Shown here: positions 1-8,921 of the stretch, piece after piece
Layout of the letters: each line of letters opens with the position of its first letter
Position numbering within the stretch: position 1 is the first letter of the stretch
Source: Mycolicibacterium komossense
Lineage (GTDB): Bacteria > Actinomycetota > Actinomycetes > Mycobacteriales > Mycobacteriaceae
Direction of reading: 5' to 3'
DNA length: 64,000 nt
Assembly: GCF_025822605.1 (NCBI RefSeq)
Contig: NZ_JACKTY010000010.1
Coordinates: forward strand, 1-64,000
The notes under the pieces: model-generated
What the model saw: only the letters and a program-made list of their open reading frames with translations
Told to the model about the DNA's origin: nothing
Database searches by the model: none
Program-made: the position numbers and the translations under genes

Positions 1-929
1 GGTGCAGGGGTCATCGGGCTGACGGCGGCCGGGGCCGCGGGCGCCCCCGGCACGGCGGGCACGCCAGGCGCGGGCAGGGCGGCCGGGGCTGCTGCGACGG
101 CCGCGGCCGGGTCGGCCACCCGGAAGCCGTTGACGATGGCGTCGGTGGCCGGGGCCGCGGCGACCGCCTGGTTGGCCGCGGTGGTCACCGACAGCGAGAC
201 CAGGTACTTGTCGGGACCCGCGGTCGCGATCACATGGCGTTTCGAGGTGTTGAGCATCATGTCGTTCTGCCGGTACACGCCCTCGATCTTCGAGGACGGG
301 AATCCGCCGAACGGGGTCAGCGACGCGTCGGTGGACTGCCAGTTCGATTCCAGCTGGCTGTCGATGAACCCGTGCGTGATGGCCTCGTTGGCGTCGAAGT
401 CGCCGGTCAGCTTGTAGACCACGACCTGCGCGTTGGACGTGTAGAGGCCGTCGCCGCCCTGGCGGTCGGCGATCACGACGAAAGCGTCCGGCACGTTCGG
501 GTCGGGTACCTGGGTCCAGCCGCTGGGCATCGGCAGGGTGATGTTCAGTGCCCGGAAATCGCGCGGGGTCTGCGGCTCGAGCGTGACGCCCTTGCTCTTG
601 AGGAAATCGATGAGTGTTCCGGACGTGGCGGGAACCAGCGCCGGGGCCTGGACCAGGGGCGCCGGCGCGGCTGCCTGGGTGATGACCTGGGGCGCGGCGC
701 CCGGGAGGGTGCCGCTCTGGGCGGTGGCGGCCGGTGCGGGGCCGAGCAGCGAGTCGGCGCTGGCTACGGGCGCGGCGGTGACGGTCTGGGTGACGGTCAC
801 CGGCGCCGGGACGGGGGCGGGAATGGCGGGTTCCGCGTAGGCGGTGGTTCCCCCGAGACCCACAATGCCTGCGATGCCTGCGGCCAATCCACCTGCCACC
901 AGCTGCCAGCTACGGGCCTTGATCAACAT
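1..929 (-). CDS. mtc28: Proline-rich 28 kDa antigen homologue (Mtc28/LpqN-like), C-terminus off the window
   Basis: This is a secreted alanine/proline-rich protein. From the ATG at 929 the protein begins [18 protein letters not shown], a Sec signal peptide ending near the TAYAEP segment. An Ala/Pro/Thr-rich linker of about 80 residues follows. Then comes a folded domain starting near [16 protein letters not shown], typical of the mycobacterial LpqN/LpqT/Mtc28 family, and a second Ala/Pro-rich tail that runs off the left edge, so the stop is not seen. No lipobox cysteine is visible, so it is probably secreted rather than a lipoprotein. The gene is divergent from leuS, exactly as Rv0040c is from Rv0041. 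The molecular function of the family is unknown. Confidence 0.85.
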   Translation of the reverse strand, partial: MLIKARSWQLVAGGLAAGIAGIVGLGGTTAYAEPAIPAPVPAPVTVTQTVTAAPVASADSLLGPAPAATAQSGTLPGAAPQVITQAAAPAPLVQAPALVPATSGTLIDFLKSKGVTLEPQTPRDFRALNITLPMPSGWTQVPDPNVPDAFVVIADRQGGDGLYTSNAQVVVYKLTGDFDANEAITHGFIDSQLESNWQSTDASLTPFGGFPSSKIEGVYRQNDMMLNTSKRHVIATAGPDKYLVSLSVTTAANQAVAAAPATDAIVNGFRVADPAAAVAAAPAALPAPGVPAVPGAPAAPAAVSPMTPA

Positions 930-1160
930 GAACTGTCGTTCCTTCCGGGGTTGCCCCAACACGGATCGGGGTGCAGTCGACCCCATGTCAGGCGCTGAAT
1001 GTATCGGCGCTCCACCGTCGCGCTCTAGGCCCGAGAGCAACCTGGAACCGAGCTGGGACCAATCGATGATGGGTCTGCAACGCAACCGAGACCTCCCCGT
1101 TCGCGAGGGGTGCGCCGACGATCGACCACGGCTGCGTTTTTTGGTGCCCGGACTTGCCCT

Positions 1161-1166
1161 TATACC
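1161..1166 (+). promoter_or_regulatory. Candidate -10 box for leaderless leuS transcription
   Basis: TATACC lies 8 bases before the GTG at 1175, and no Shine-Dalgarno sequence precedes that GTG. This spacing would start the mRNA at or next to the start codon, the leaderless arrangement common in mycobacteria. It is an inference from spacing only. Confidence 0.5.
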
Positions 1167-1174
1167 CTGTGTGC

Positions 1175-4057
1175 GTGACCGAATCCCCGACCCGAGCACC
1201 CGTTACCAGCCAAGACGGCGCGCCGGCCGACGCCGACGCACCGCAGTTTCGCTATACCGCGGAGCTCGCGGGCCGGATCGAGGCGGACTGGCAGGGCAAC
1301 TGGGCCCGGTCGGGCACCTTCAACGTGCCGAACCCGGTGGGCTCGCTGGCGCCGGCCGGCGGGTCGGCGGTCCCCGCGGACAAGATGTTCGTCCAGGACA
1401 TGTTCCCGTACCCCTCGGGCGAGGGCCTGCACGTCGGGCACCCGTTGGGCTACATCGCCACCGATGTCTATGCCCGCTACTTCCGGATGACCGGACGCAA
1501 CGTGCTGCACGCGCTGGGTTTCGACGCGTTCGGCTTGCCCGCGGAGCAGTACGCGGTACAGACCGGCACCCATCCGCGGACGCGGACCGAAGCCAATATC
1601 GTCAACTTCCGTCGTCAGCTCGGTCGGTTGGGGCTCGGCCACGATGCCCGGCGCAGTTTCTCGACCACTGATGTCGATTTCTACAAGTGGACGCAGTGGA
1701 TCTTCCTGCAGATCTACAACGCCTGGTTCGACACCTCGGTTAATCGGGCCCGTCGCATCGACGAGTTGGTCGCCGAATTCGATTCCGGTGCACGCTCTCT
1801 AGACGACGGCCGGAACTGGGCGGCCCTCAGTGCGGGGGAACGCGCCGACGTGATCGACGGGTATCGCCTGGTCTACCGATCGGATTCGATGGTCAACTGG
1901 TGCCCGGGTCTGGGTACCGTGCTGGCCAACGAGGAGGTCACCTCCGACGGCCGCAGCGAGCGCGGCAACTTCCCAGTCTTCCGGAAACGGTTGCGGCAGT
2001 GGATGATGCGGATCACGGCGTACTCCGATCGCCTGCTCGAGGATCTCGATGTGCTGGACTGGCCGGACAAGGTCAAGTCGATGCAGCGCAACTGGATCGG
2101 CCGCTCGACGGGCGCCGAGGTCAGGTTCGCGACCGACGCCGGCGATATCGAGGTTTTCACCACTCGGCCGGACACCCTGTTCGGGGCCACCTACCTGGTG
2201 CTGGCACCCGAACATCCGCTGGTCGAGCAACTCACCGCGGCGCAGTGGCCCGACGGGACCGATCAGCGGTGGACCTTCGGTGGGGCGTCACCGGCGCAGG
2301 CCATCGCGGCCTACCAGAAGTCGATCGCCGCGAAATCCGACCTGGAGCGCCAGGAGAACAAGTCCAAGACCGGCGTGTTCACCGGCTCGTATGCGACGAA
2401 TCCGGTTAACGGCCAACGTATTCCGGTGTTCATCGCCGATTATGTGCTGATCGGCTACGGCACCGGCGCGATCATGGCGGTGCCCAGCGGTGACCAGCGT
2501 GACTGGGACTTCGCCACGGAGTTCGGGCTGCCGATCATTGAGGTGGTCACCGGGGGAGACGTGTCGCTGGCCGCCTACAACGGGGACGGCGTGCTGGTGA
2601 ACTCCGACTACCTCAACGGGTTCACCGTCGCCGAGGCCAAGGCGGCCATCACCGAGCGTCTGGTCGCCGACGGACGCGGGCAGGCCCGGATCGAGTACAA
2701 GTTGCGGGACTGGCTGTTCGCCCGCCAGCGGTACTGGGGTGAGCCGTTCCCGATCGTCTACGACGCGGATGACCGTGCGCACGGCCTGCCCGATGCGCAG
2801 TTACCCGTGGAACTGCCTGACGTGCCGGATTATTCGCCCGTGTTGTTCGACCCTGATGACGCGGACAGCGAGCCGTCGCCACCGTTGGGCAAGGCGCACG
2901 ACTGGGTGAACGTCGAGCTGGACCTGGGCGACGGGCTGCAGCACTACACCCGCGACACGAACGTCATGCCGCAGTGGGCGGGCAGCTCCTGGTACGAGTT
3001 GCGCTACGCCGATCCGCATAACTCAGAAGAGTTCTGCGCCAAGGAAAATGAGGCGTACTGGATGGGCCCGCGCCCGGCCGAACACGGTCCGGACGACCCC
3101 GGTGGCGTCGACCTGTACGTCGGTGGCGTCGAGCATGCGGTTCTGCATCTGCTCTACAGCCGGTTCTGGCACAAGGTGCTCCACGACCTCGGCCACGTCA
3201 GCTCCCGTGAGCCCTACCGCCGGTTGGTGAACCAGGGCTACATCCAGGCGTTCGCCTACACCGACTCGCGCGGGTCCTACGTGCCGGCCGCCGAGGTCGT
3301 CGAGCGGGACAAGAAGTTCTACTGGACCGGACCGGATGGCGAAATTGAGGTCGTCCAGGAGTTCGGCAAGATCGGCAAGAGCCTGAAGAACTCGGTCTCG
3401 CCCGACGAGATCTGCGACAACTACGGTGCGGACACCCTGCGCGTCTACGAGATGTCGATGGGGCCGATCGAGGCGTCCCGGCCCTGGGCCACCAAGGATG
3501 TCGTCGGTGCGCATCGCTTCCTGCAGCGCGTGTGGCGCCTGGTCGTCGACGAGCAGACCGGCGAAGGCCAGGTGGTCGATGATGAGGCGCTCGAGAACGT
3601 GACGCTCAAGGCGTTGCACAAGACGATCGCCGGGGTCTCGGAGGACTACGCCAACCTGCGGGACAACACCGCCGCGGCAAAGCTCATCGAGTACACCAAC
3701 CACCTGACCAAGGCGGGGGTGCGCGCCAGAGCAGCGATCGAACCCCTGGTGTTGATGCTCGCTCCGCTGGCGCCGCACCTGGCCGAGGAACTGTGGCATC
3801 GGCTGGGTCACGACGCGTCGCTGGCCCATGGACCGTTCCCGATCGCCGATCCCGCCTATCTGGTAGAGGACACGGTCGAATACCCGGTGCAGGTCAACGG
3901 CAAGGTGCGCGGCCGGATCGCGGTGGCGGCCGATGCCGGCGCCGATGCGGTCGAGGCGGCGGCCCTGGCCGACGAGAAGGTCCAGGCCTCGTTGGCGGGT
4001 AAGACCCCGAAGAAGGTCATCGTCATACCGGGCAAGATGGTCAACCTGGTGGTGTGA
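1175..4057 (+). CDS. leuS: Leucyl-tRNA synthetase
   Basis: This class I synthetase charges tRNA-Leu in the cytoplasm, with proofreading. The N-terminal HIGH-type motif is seen as HVGHPLGY in the stretch [17 protein letters not shown]. The inserted CP1 editing domain follows (for example [19 protein letters not shown]), then a KMSKS-type loop read as [11 protein letters not shown], the anticodon-binding domain, and the C-terminal tail ending [15 protein letters not shown]. At about 960 residues it matches the mycobacterial enzyme. The start was set at the GTG giving VTESPT, which aligns with the M. tuberculosis start MTESPT. A TTG at 1154 and a GTG at 1169 are possible but have no better signal. 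It stands alone, with about 220 bases before the next gene. Confidence 0.97.
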   Translation: MTESPTRAPVTSQDGAPADADAPQFRYTAELAGRIEADWQGNWARSGTFNVPNPVGSLAPAGGSAVPADKMFVQDMFPYPSGEGLHVGHPLGYIATDVYARYFRMTGRNVLHALGFDAFGLPAEQYAVQTGTHPRTRTEANIVNFRRQLGRLGLGHDARRSFSTTDVDFYKWTQWIFLQIYNAWFDTSVNRARRIDELVAEFDSGARSLDDGRNWAALSAGERADVIDGYRLVYRSDSMVNWCPGLGTVLANEEVTSDGRSERGNFPVFRKRLRQWMMRITAYSDRLLEDLDVLDWPDKVKSMQRNWIGRSTGAEVRFATDAGDIEVFTTRPDTLFGATYLVLAPEHPLVEQLTAAQWPDGTDQRWTFGGASPAQAIAAYQKSIAAKSDLERQENKSKTGVFTGSYATNPVNGQRIPVFIADYVLIGYGTGAIMAVPSGDQRDWDFATEFGLPIIEVVTGGDVSLAAYNGDGVLVNSDYLNGFTVAEAKAAITERLVADGRGQARIEYKLRDWLFARQRYWGEPFPIVYDADDRAHGLPDAQLPVELPDVPDYSPVLFDPDDADSEPSPPLGKAHDWVNVELDLGDGLQHYTRDTNVMPQWAGSSWYELRYADPHNSEEFCAKENEAYWMGPRPAEHGPDDPGGVDLYVGGVEHAVLHLLYSRFWHKVLHDLGHVSSREPYRRLVNQGYIQAFAYTDSRGSYVPAAEVVERDKKFYWTGPDGEIEVVQEFGKIGKSLKNSVSPDEICDNYGADTLRVYEMSMGPIEASRPWATKDVVGAHRFLQRVWRLVVDEQTGEGQVVDDEALENVTLKALHKTIAGVSEDYANLRDNTAAAKLIEYTNHLTKAGVRARAAIEPLVLMLAPLAPHLAEELWHRLGHDASLAHGPFPIADPAYLVEDTVEYPVQVNGKVRGRIAVAADAGADAVEAAALADEKVQASLAGKTPKKVIVIPGKMVNLVV

Positions 4058-4276
4058 AGCCTGATCGTCTCGCTACTGATCGTCTCGCTCCTCAACTCTG
4101 GTCGTTCCTCGCAGCGCGTCGGTCGCTCGACAACCTCACCGTTGAGTTAGGTTCTCCCACCGGTTTTCATGCATTCGTGGCTTTGCATACGAAACTGCGG
4201 ATACTCGGAATCAGGGCACGCAGCGCGGCGGAAAGCCCGTCTGAGAGTTCTCGCGCGCCCCGGTTTGGAGTGCACT

Positions 4277-5494
4277 ATGAGTGACAATCGGATCGTCGTC
4301 TACAAGGGGCCGGGCAAGGTCGCCGTCGAGACCCTGCCCTACCCGAAGCTCGAGGTGCCCGCAGAGGTAGCCGAGGCCATGGGCATGAGCCGCAAGGCCG
4401 ACCACGGCGTCATCCTCAAATGCGTGTCCACGAACATCTGCGGCTCGGACCAACACATGGTGCGCGGCCGGACCACCGCGCCGATAGGGCAGACGCTGGG
4501 TCACGAGATCACTGGCGAGATCGTCGAAAAAGGTTCTGACGTCCAGTTTTTGGAAGTCGGTGATATCTGTACGGTGCCGTTCAACATCGCCTGCGGCCGG
4601 TGTCGCAACTGCCGTGAGGGACAGACCGGCATCTGCCTGAACGTCAACCCGGCCCGCGCCGGATCGGCTTACGGCTATGTCGACATGGGCGGCTGGCTCG
4701 GTGGTCAGGCCGACTACGTGATGGTGCCGTTCGCCGATTTCAACCTGTTGAAGTTCCCCGACCGGGATCAGGCGCTGGCCAAGATCCGGGACCTGACGAT
4801 GCTCTCGGACATCTTCCCGACCGGCTATCACGGAGCGAAGACAGCCGGTGTCACGACGGGCTCGACGGTGTACGTCGCGGGCGCGGGCCCGGTGGGCCTG
4901 GCTGCGGCCTATTCCGCGCAGCTGCTGGGAGCGGCAGTCGTCATCGTCGGTGACCTCAACGCCGACCGGCTCAAGCAGGCCGAGTCCTTCGGTTGCGAGA
5001 CCATCGACATCAGTGCGGACGCGAGCCTCGAGGACCAGGTCGCCAACATCCTCAACACCAACGAAGTCGACTGTGCTGTCGACGCCGTCGGCTTCGAGGC
5101 CAGTGGCCACGGCCACGGCGCGGGGGAGCAGCCCGCCGCCGTGCTCAACTCGATCATGAGCCTGACCCGCGCCGGCGGATCGCTGGGCATCCCGGGCCTG
5201 TATGTCACCGGCGATCCCGGGGCTGCGGACGCCGACGCCAAGGAGGGGACGCTCAAGGTCCGCCTCGGCTTGGGCTGGGCCAAGAGCCACAGCTTCGCGA
5301 CCGGTCAGTGCCCGGTGCTCAAGTACAACCGCGGGTTGATGATGAGCATCCTGCACGACAAGGCCCATATCGCCGACGCAGTGAACGCCACGGTCATCAA
5401 ACTCGAGGATGCTCCCGAGGGTTATGCACAGTTCGATTCCGGTGTCGCGCAGAAGTTCGTGCTGGATCCCCACGGGATGGTGCCGGCCGCCTGA
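4277..5494 (+). CDS. fdhA: Zinc-dependent glutathione-independent formaldehyde dehydrogenase
   Basis: This medium-chain zinc dehydrogenase probably oxidises formaldehyde or other aldehydes to acids with a tightly bound NAD. Visible are the catalytic-zinc cysteine in NICGSDQH, the zinc histidine in LGHEITGEI, the four structural-zinc cysteines in CGRCRNCREGQTGIC, and the NAD-binding VAGAGPVGLAAA. The long insertion around VDMGGWLGGQADYVMVP and the 405-residue length fit the Pseudomonas putida formaldehyde dehydrogenase subgroup rather than ordinary alcohol dehydrogenases. The ATG at 4277 is preceded by GGAG at 4267-4270. The next gene is convergent and starts its stop codon 16 bases away. There is no counterpart at this position in M. 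tuberculosis. A related dismutase-type substrate cannot be excluded. Confidence 0.88.
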   Translation: MSDNRIVVYKGPGKVAVETLPYPKLEVPAEVAEAMGMSRKADHGVILKCVSTNICGSDQHMVRGRTTAPIGQTLGHEITGEIVEKGSDVQFLEVGDICTVPFNIACGRCRNCREGQTGICLNVNPARAGSAYGYVDMGGWLGGQADYVMVPFADFNLLKFPDRDQALAKIRDLTMLSDIFPTGYHGAKTAGVTTGSTVYVAGAGPVGLAAAYSAQLLGAAVVIVGDLNADRLKQAESFGCETIDISADASLEDQVANILNTNEVDCAVDAVGFEASGHGHGAGEQPAAVLNSIMSLTRAGGSLGIPGLYVTGDPGAADADAKEGTLKVRLGLGWAKSHSFATGQCPVLKYNRGLMMSILHDKAHIADAVNATVIKLEDAPEGYAQFDSGVAQKFVLDPHGMVPAA

Positions 5495-5509
5495 TCCTGC
5501 GGCGCCCGG

Positions 5510-6175
5510 CTAACGGGGTCGGATGATGACCTCGTGGACGTGGCCGTCGGCCGGGGTGGCCACCGCGTTCGCGACCACCTCGGCGACGGTCGCCGGGCTC
5601 ATGAACGCCGCCGGGTCGTAGTCGCGACTTTCGTAGGCGATCAGATCTCGCTGCATCTCACTGTCGAATCGACCCGGGTGGATCGAGGTGACCCGCAGCG
5701 CGGGTTCGTCGGCCCGCAGCGAATCGGCGAACGACCGCAGGGCGAACTTGCTGGCCGAATAGGACGCCATGCCCGGAGACGCCCTCAGTCCGGCGCCGGA
5801 GTTGATGAAGATGACGTGGCCCCGCGCTTCACGCAGCGCAGGCAGTAGCGCCAGCGTCAGCGCCACCGGGCCCTCGACGTTGACTGCCATCGTGTGGCGC
5901 CACTGTTCTGGCGTCGATTCGGCGACCCGCCCCGGATACGAGACCGCGGCATTGTGTACCAGCACATCGAGCTCGGCCAGCACCTCGGCGCTCGCCTCGA
6001 TGCTGGCGGTGTCGGTCAGGTCCAACGGCCAGGTAGGTGCGCCCAGCCGTTCGGCGACGGCGTCGAGACGTGGCGACGGACGCCCCGCGAGCAGGACCGT
6101 GTGGGTGGGTGCCAGTGCGGTCGCGATGGCGGCGCCGAGTCCGCCGCCGGCGCCGGTGATCAGAGCGGTCGGCAT
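5510..6175 (-). CDS. Short-chain dehydrogenase/reductase
   Basis: A 221-residue SDR of unknown substrate. The Rossmann motif is TGAGGGLG near residue 9. NAG appears as HNAA, the catalytic serine lies in FINSGAG, and the YxxxK motif is YSASK. The C-terminus VHEVIIRPR is typical of small classical SDRs. The start ATG at 6175 was chosen because the SDR fold begins immediately (MPTALITGAGG); longer upstream extensions lack any signal. It is divergent from the glucosylglycerate hydrolase gene, with 75 bases between the two starts, so the two may share a control region. Confidence 0.85.
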   Translation of the reverse strand: MPTALITGAGGGLGAAIATALAPTHTVLLAGRPSPRLDAVAERLGAPTWPLDLTDTASIEASAEVLAELDVLVHNAAVSYPGRVAESTPEQWRHTMAVNVEGPVALTLALLPALREARGHVIFINSGAGLRASPGMASYSASKFALRSFADSLRADEPALRVTSIHPGRFDSEMQRDLIAYESRDYDPAAFMSPATVAEVVANAVATPADGHVHEVIIRPR

Positions 6176-6250
6176 GCGGGCCACCTTAACGCGCGCGGCG
6201 TTCTGTGAGCTCGTCGCGCGAGCTGTGCGCGGTGGCCGCAGAATGGAGCC

Positions 6251-7591
6251 GTGGCTCCCGATCCGAGTTTCGCCCCGACGCAACTCGCCGCGCGGGCTGC
6301 CTATCTGTTGCGCGGTAACGACCTCGGCGTGATGACGACGGCCGCGCCCCTGCTGTACCCGCACATGTGGAGCTGGGACGCGGCGTTTGTCTCGATCGGG
6401 CTGGCGCCGCTGTCGGTGGAGCGGGCTGTCGTCGAACTCGACACCCTGCTGTCGGCACAGTGGGCCAACGGGATGATCCCGCATATCGTCTTCGCCAGCG
6501 GCGTCGACGGCTACTTTCCCGGCCCCGCCCGCTGGGCCACGTCTGCGCTCGCCGCGGACGCGCCCCGCAACCGGCACACGTCGGGGATCACCCAGCCACC
6601 AGTTCATGCCATCGCGGTCCAGCGCATCCTGGACAACGCCCGCACCCGTGGCCGTTCGACCCGCGCTGTCGCCGAGGCGTTTCTGGACCGCCGCTGGGAC
6701 GATCTGGTCCGCTGGCACCGTTGGCTGGCGGAGGCTCGTGATCAGGAGGGCCATGGGCGCATCACGCTCTACCACGGCTGGGAATCCGGGATGGACAACT
6801 CGCCTCGCTGGGACAGTGCGTACGCCAACGTGATTCCCGGTGCGGTGCCCGAATACCAGCGCGAAGACAACAAGATCAACACCGACGCCAGCCAGCGACC
6901 GTCAGACCTCGAGTACGACCGCTACCTGTGGCTGCTGGAGGAGATGAAATCGGCGCGCTACGACGACCAGCTGCTGCCGAAGGTGATGAGCTTCGCCGTC
7001 GAGGACGTGTTCGTCTCGGCGATCTTCTCGGTGGCCTGTTCGGTGCTCGCCGAGATCGGGGAGGACTACAAGCGACCGCACTCAGATGTCCGCGACCTCT
7101 ACGGGTGGGCAGATCGCTTCCGCTCCGGCGTGCTCGAGACCACAGACCAAAGAACCGGTGCAGCAAAAGATTTCGACGTAAAGGCAGATAAGTGGATCGC
7201 GACCGAGACCGTCGCGCAGTTCTCGCCGCTGCTCTGTGGCGGCCTGCCTCACGATAAGGAGCGGTCGCTGCTGCGGTTGCTGGACGGGCCGCGATTCTGT
7301 GGGCATCCGGACCTGAAGTACTCGCTGATTCCGTCGACATCGCCGGTGTCGCGGGACTTCCGCTCTCGTGAGTACTGGCGTGGCCCGATCTGGCCGGTGC
7401 TGACGTGGTTGTTCTCTTGGGCGTTCGCCCGTCGCGGTTGGGCTGAACGGTCAACGAGCTTGCGGCGCGAGGGCTTACGTCAGGCCAGCGACGGTACCTT
7501 CGCCGAGTATTACGAGCCGTTCACCGGTGAACCGCTGGGCAGCATGCAGCAGTCGTGGACCGCCGCCGCGGTGCTTGACTGGTTGGGCTAG
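6251..7591 (+). CDS. ggh: Glucosylglycerate hydrolase (GH63)
   Basis: It hydrolyses glucosylglycerate to glucose and glycerate, the step that consumes this osmolyte when mycobacteria recover from nitrogen starvation. The 446-residue length and whole sequence fit the Mycobacterium hassiacum GgH family. Counting from the GTG start puts Asp43 in HMWSWDAAF, Asp182 in GMDNSPRWD, and Glu419 in FAEYYEP. These are the positions I recall as key active-site residues in the characterised enzyme, so catalysis should be intact. GGAG precedes the GTG. Its stop overlaps the convergent marR stop within a shared CTAG. No glucosylglycerate synthase gene is in this window. Confidence 0.88.
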   Translation: MAPDPSFAPTQLAARAAYLLRGNDLGVMTTAAPLLYPHMWSWDAAFVSIGLAPLSVERAVVELDTLLSAQWANGMIPHIVFASGVDGYFPGPARWATSALAADAPRNRHTSGITQPPVHAIAVQRILDNARTRGRSTRAVAEAFLDRRWDDLVRWHRWLAEARDQEGHGRITLYHGWESGMDNSPRWDSAYANVIPGAVPEYQREDNKINTDASQRPSDLEYDRYLWLLEEMKSARYDDQLLPKVMSFAVEDVFVSAIFSVACSVLAEIGEDYKRPHSDVRDLYGWADRFRSGVLETTDQRTGAAKDFDVKADKWIATETVAQFSPLLCGGLPHDKERSLLRLLDGPRFCGHPDLKYSLIPSTSPVSRDFRSREYWRGPIWPVLTWLFSWAFARRGWAERSTSLRREGLRQASDGTFAEYYEPFTGEPLGSMQQSWTAAAVLDWLG

Positions 7592-8082
7592 CCGCAGCCG
7601 CGCTCTTTGCCGCCGGCTTCTTTGCCGTCGGCCAGTTTCTCCAGCGGCGCCAGCGCTTGATGCAGGACCTCGAGGTCGGCCGGGCTGAGTTCGCGCAGCA
7701 TCGCGGCCAGCGACGCCCGGCGGTTCGCCAGCGACTCCGCGTGCACGGAGTGACCCTTCGGGGTGATGTCGACGAGTACCGCGCGCAGATCGGACGGGTC
7801 CCGGGACCGCTTCACCAGACCCAGCTTCTCGAGTCGGCGGATCGCCACCGTCGTCGTCGGTGTCCGAACCCGTTCGTGTGCGGCAAGTTCCGTCATGCGG
7901 ATCGGCCCGCGGTCCAGCAACGTGACGAGTATCGACAACTGCGCCAACGTCAGGTCACCCGTGGGCACCCTGCTGGTGGTGGTATCGCCCCGCCGCAGGA
8001 CCGAAAACAACTTGGACAGCGTCCGGTGCAGCCCCTCCGCAAGCTCCGTCACCTCGGTGACGGCGACTTCGCCCTCTGCCAT
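7588..8082 (-). CDS. MarR-family transcriptional regulator (Rv0042c homologue)
   Basis: A 164-residue winged-helix regulator. The HTH-wing is seen in MTELAAHERVRTPTTTVAIRRLEKLGLVKRSRD, written here as MTELAAHERVRTPTTT followed by RRLEKLGLVKR. The DLRAVLVDITPKG wing follows, with flanking helices for dimerisation. The start was placed at MAEGEVAV (8082); an upstream in-frame extension to 8115 has no clear ribosome site. The gene ends convergently with ggh, sharing CTAG. It lies downstream of and parallel to the amino-acid ABC transporter genes. A palindrome at 8107-8124 just before the start may be its own operator. The ligand is unknown. Confidence 0.88.
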   Translation of the reverse strand: MAEGEVAVTEVTELAEGLHRTLSKLFSVLRRGDTTTSRVPTGDLTLAQLSILVTLLDRGPIRMTELAAHERVRTPTTTVAIRRLEKLGLVKRSRDPSDLRAVLVDITPKGHSVHAESLANRRASLAAMLRELSPADLEVLHQALAPLEKLADGKEAGGKERGCG

Positions 8083-8106
8083 AGTTCGACAGTCTAACCT
8101 GTCTCC

Positions 8107-8124
8107 GCCTGACATTACTCAGGC
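8107..8124. promoter_or_regulatory. Candidate operator ahead of the MarR gene
   Basis: GCCTGA and TCAGGC form a perfect inverted repeat with a 6-base spacer, 25 bases upstream of the MarR start codon. Position and symmetry suggest autoregulation. On the minus strand it has no U-run, so it is less likely to be a terminator for the transporter genes. Confidence 0.4.
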
Positions 8125-8156
8125 TCAGACTTTTTCCCGGCCAGGTCAGAGGCCTG

Positions 8157-8921
8157 TTACAACACCTGCGACAGAAACTTCTGCAGTCGGTCGGTCTCCG
8201 CTGCATCGAAGATCTGCTCGGGTGGACCGGCTTCGACCACCTTGCCGTGGTCCATGAAGACCACGCTGTCCGAGGCTGACCGGGCGAAGCCCATTTCATG
8301 CGTGACGACCACCAGCGTCATACCGTCGGCGCCCAGGTCGGCGATCAAGGCGAGGATGCCCTTGACCAGTTCGGGATCCAGCGCCGAGGTGGCCTCGTCG
8401 AAGAACATCACCTGTGGTGACATGGCGAGTGCCCGGGCGATCGCGACGCGCTGCTGCTGCCCGCCCGAGAGCGTGCCGGGCCGGACGTCGGCCTTGTGCT
8501 GGAGCCCGACTCGCTCCAGCTGAGCCAGTGCGAGCTCGCGGGCGGCATCGGCCGACAATCCCTTGAGCTTGCGCGGGCCGAGCGTCACGTTGTCGAGCAC
8601 ACTGCGATGCGGGAACAGGTTGAACTGCTGGAACACCATGCCGATGCGCTGGCGTAGTTGGTCGGGATCGTCCTTGAGCACCGAGCGTCCGTCGAGCAGA
8701 ATGTCGCCGCTGTCCGGTTCGTAGAGCCGGTTCAGCGTTCGCAGCAATGTCGACTTACCGGAACCGGACGGGCCGATCACGGCCACACTGCTGCCGGCGG
8801 GGACGTCGATATCGACTCCCCGCAGAACCTTGTTCGGCCCGAAGGACAGGTGAATGTCCTTGCCGGTGAGGGAGACCGGCTCGATGGCAGTGGGGGAAAT
8901 CGCAGTGGGGGAAGTAGCCAT
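8157..8921 (-). CDS. Polar amino-acid ABC transporter ATP-binding protein (GlnQ-like)
   Basis: This is the ATPase of an amino-acid importer. It has Walker A (GPSGSGKST), the Q-loop in VFQQFNLFPH, the signature LSGGQQQR, Walker B (VMFFDEATSALD) and the switch histidine in VVVTHEMGFA. At 254 residues it has the usual length of the GlnQ/HisP subfamily. Its ATG shares one base with the TGA of the preceding fused receptor-permease gene, so the two are translationally coupled. There is no equivalent between Rv0042c and Rv0043c in M. tuberculosis. The amino acid carried cannot be told from sequence. Confidence 0.93.
   Translation of the reverse strand: MATSPTAISPTAIEPVSLTGKDIHLSFGPNKVLRGVDIDVPAGSSVAVIGPSGSGKSTLLRTLNRLYEPDSGDILLDGRSVLKDDPDQLRQRIGMVFQQFNLFPHRSVLDNVTLGPRKLKGLSADAARELALAQLERVGLQHKADVRPGTLSGGQQQRVAIARALAMSPQVMFFDEATSALDPELVKGILALIADLGADGMTLVVVTHEMGFARSASDSVVFMDHGKVVEAGPPEQIFDAAETDRLQKFLSQVL

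Noticed and set aside
4211..5473. 420-codon minus-strand open frame across the formaldehyde dehydrogenase gene
   Set aside because: Arg/Ala/Val-rich shadow of a high-GC gene; the plus frame has intact zinc and NAD motifs.
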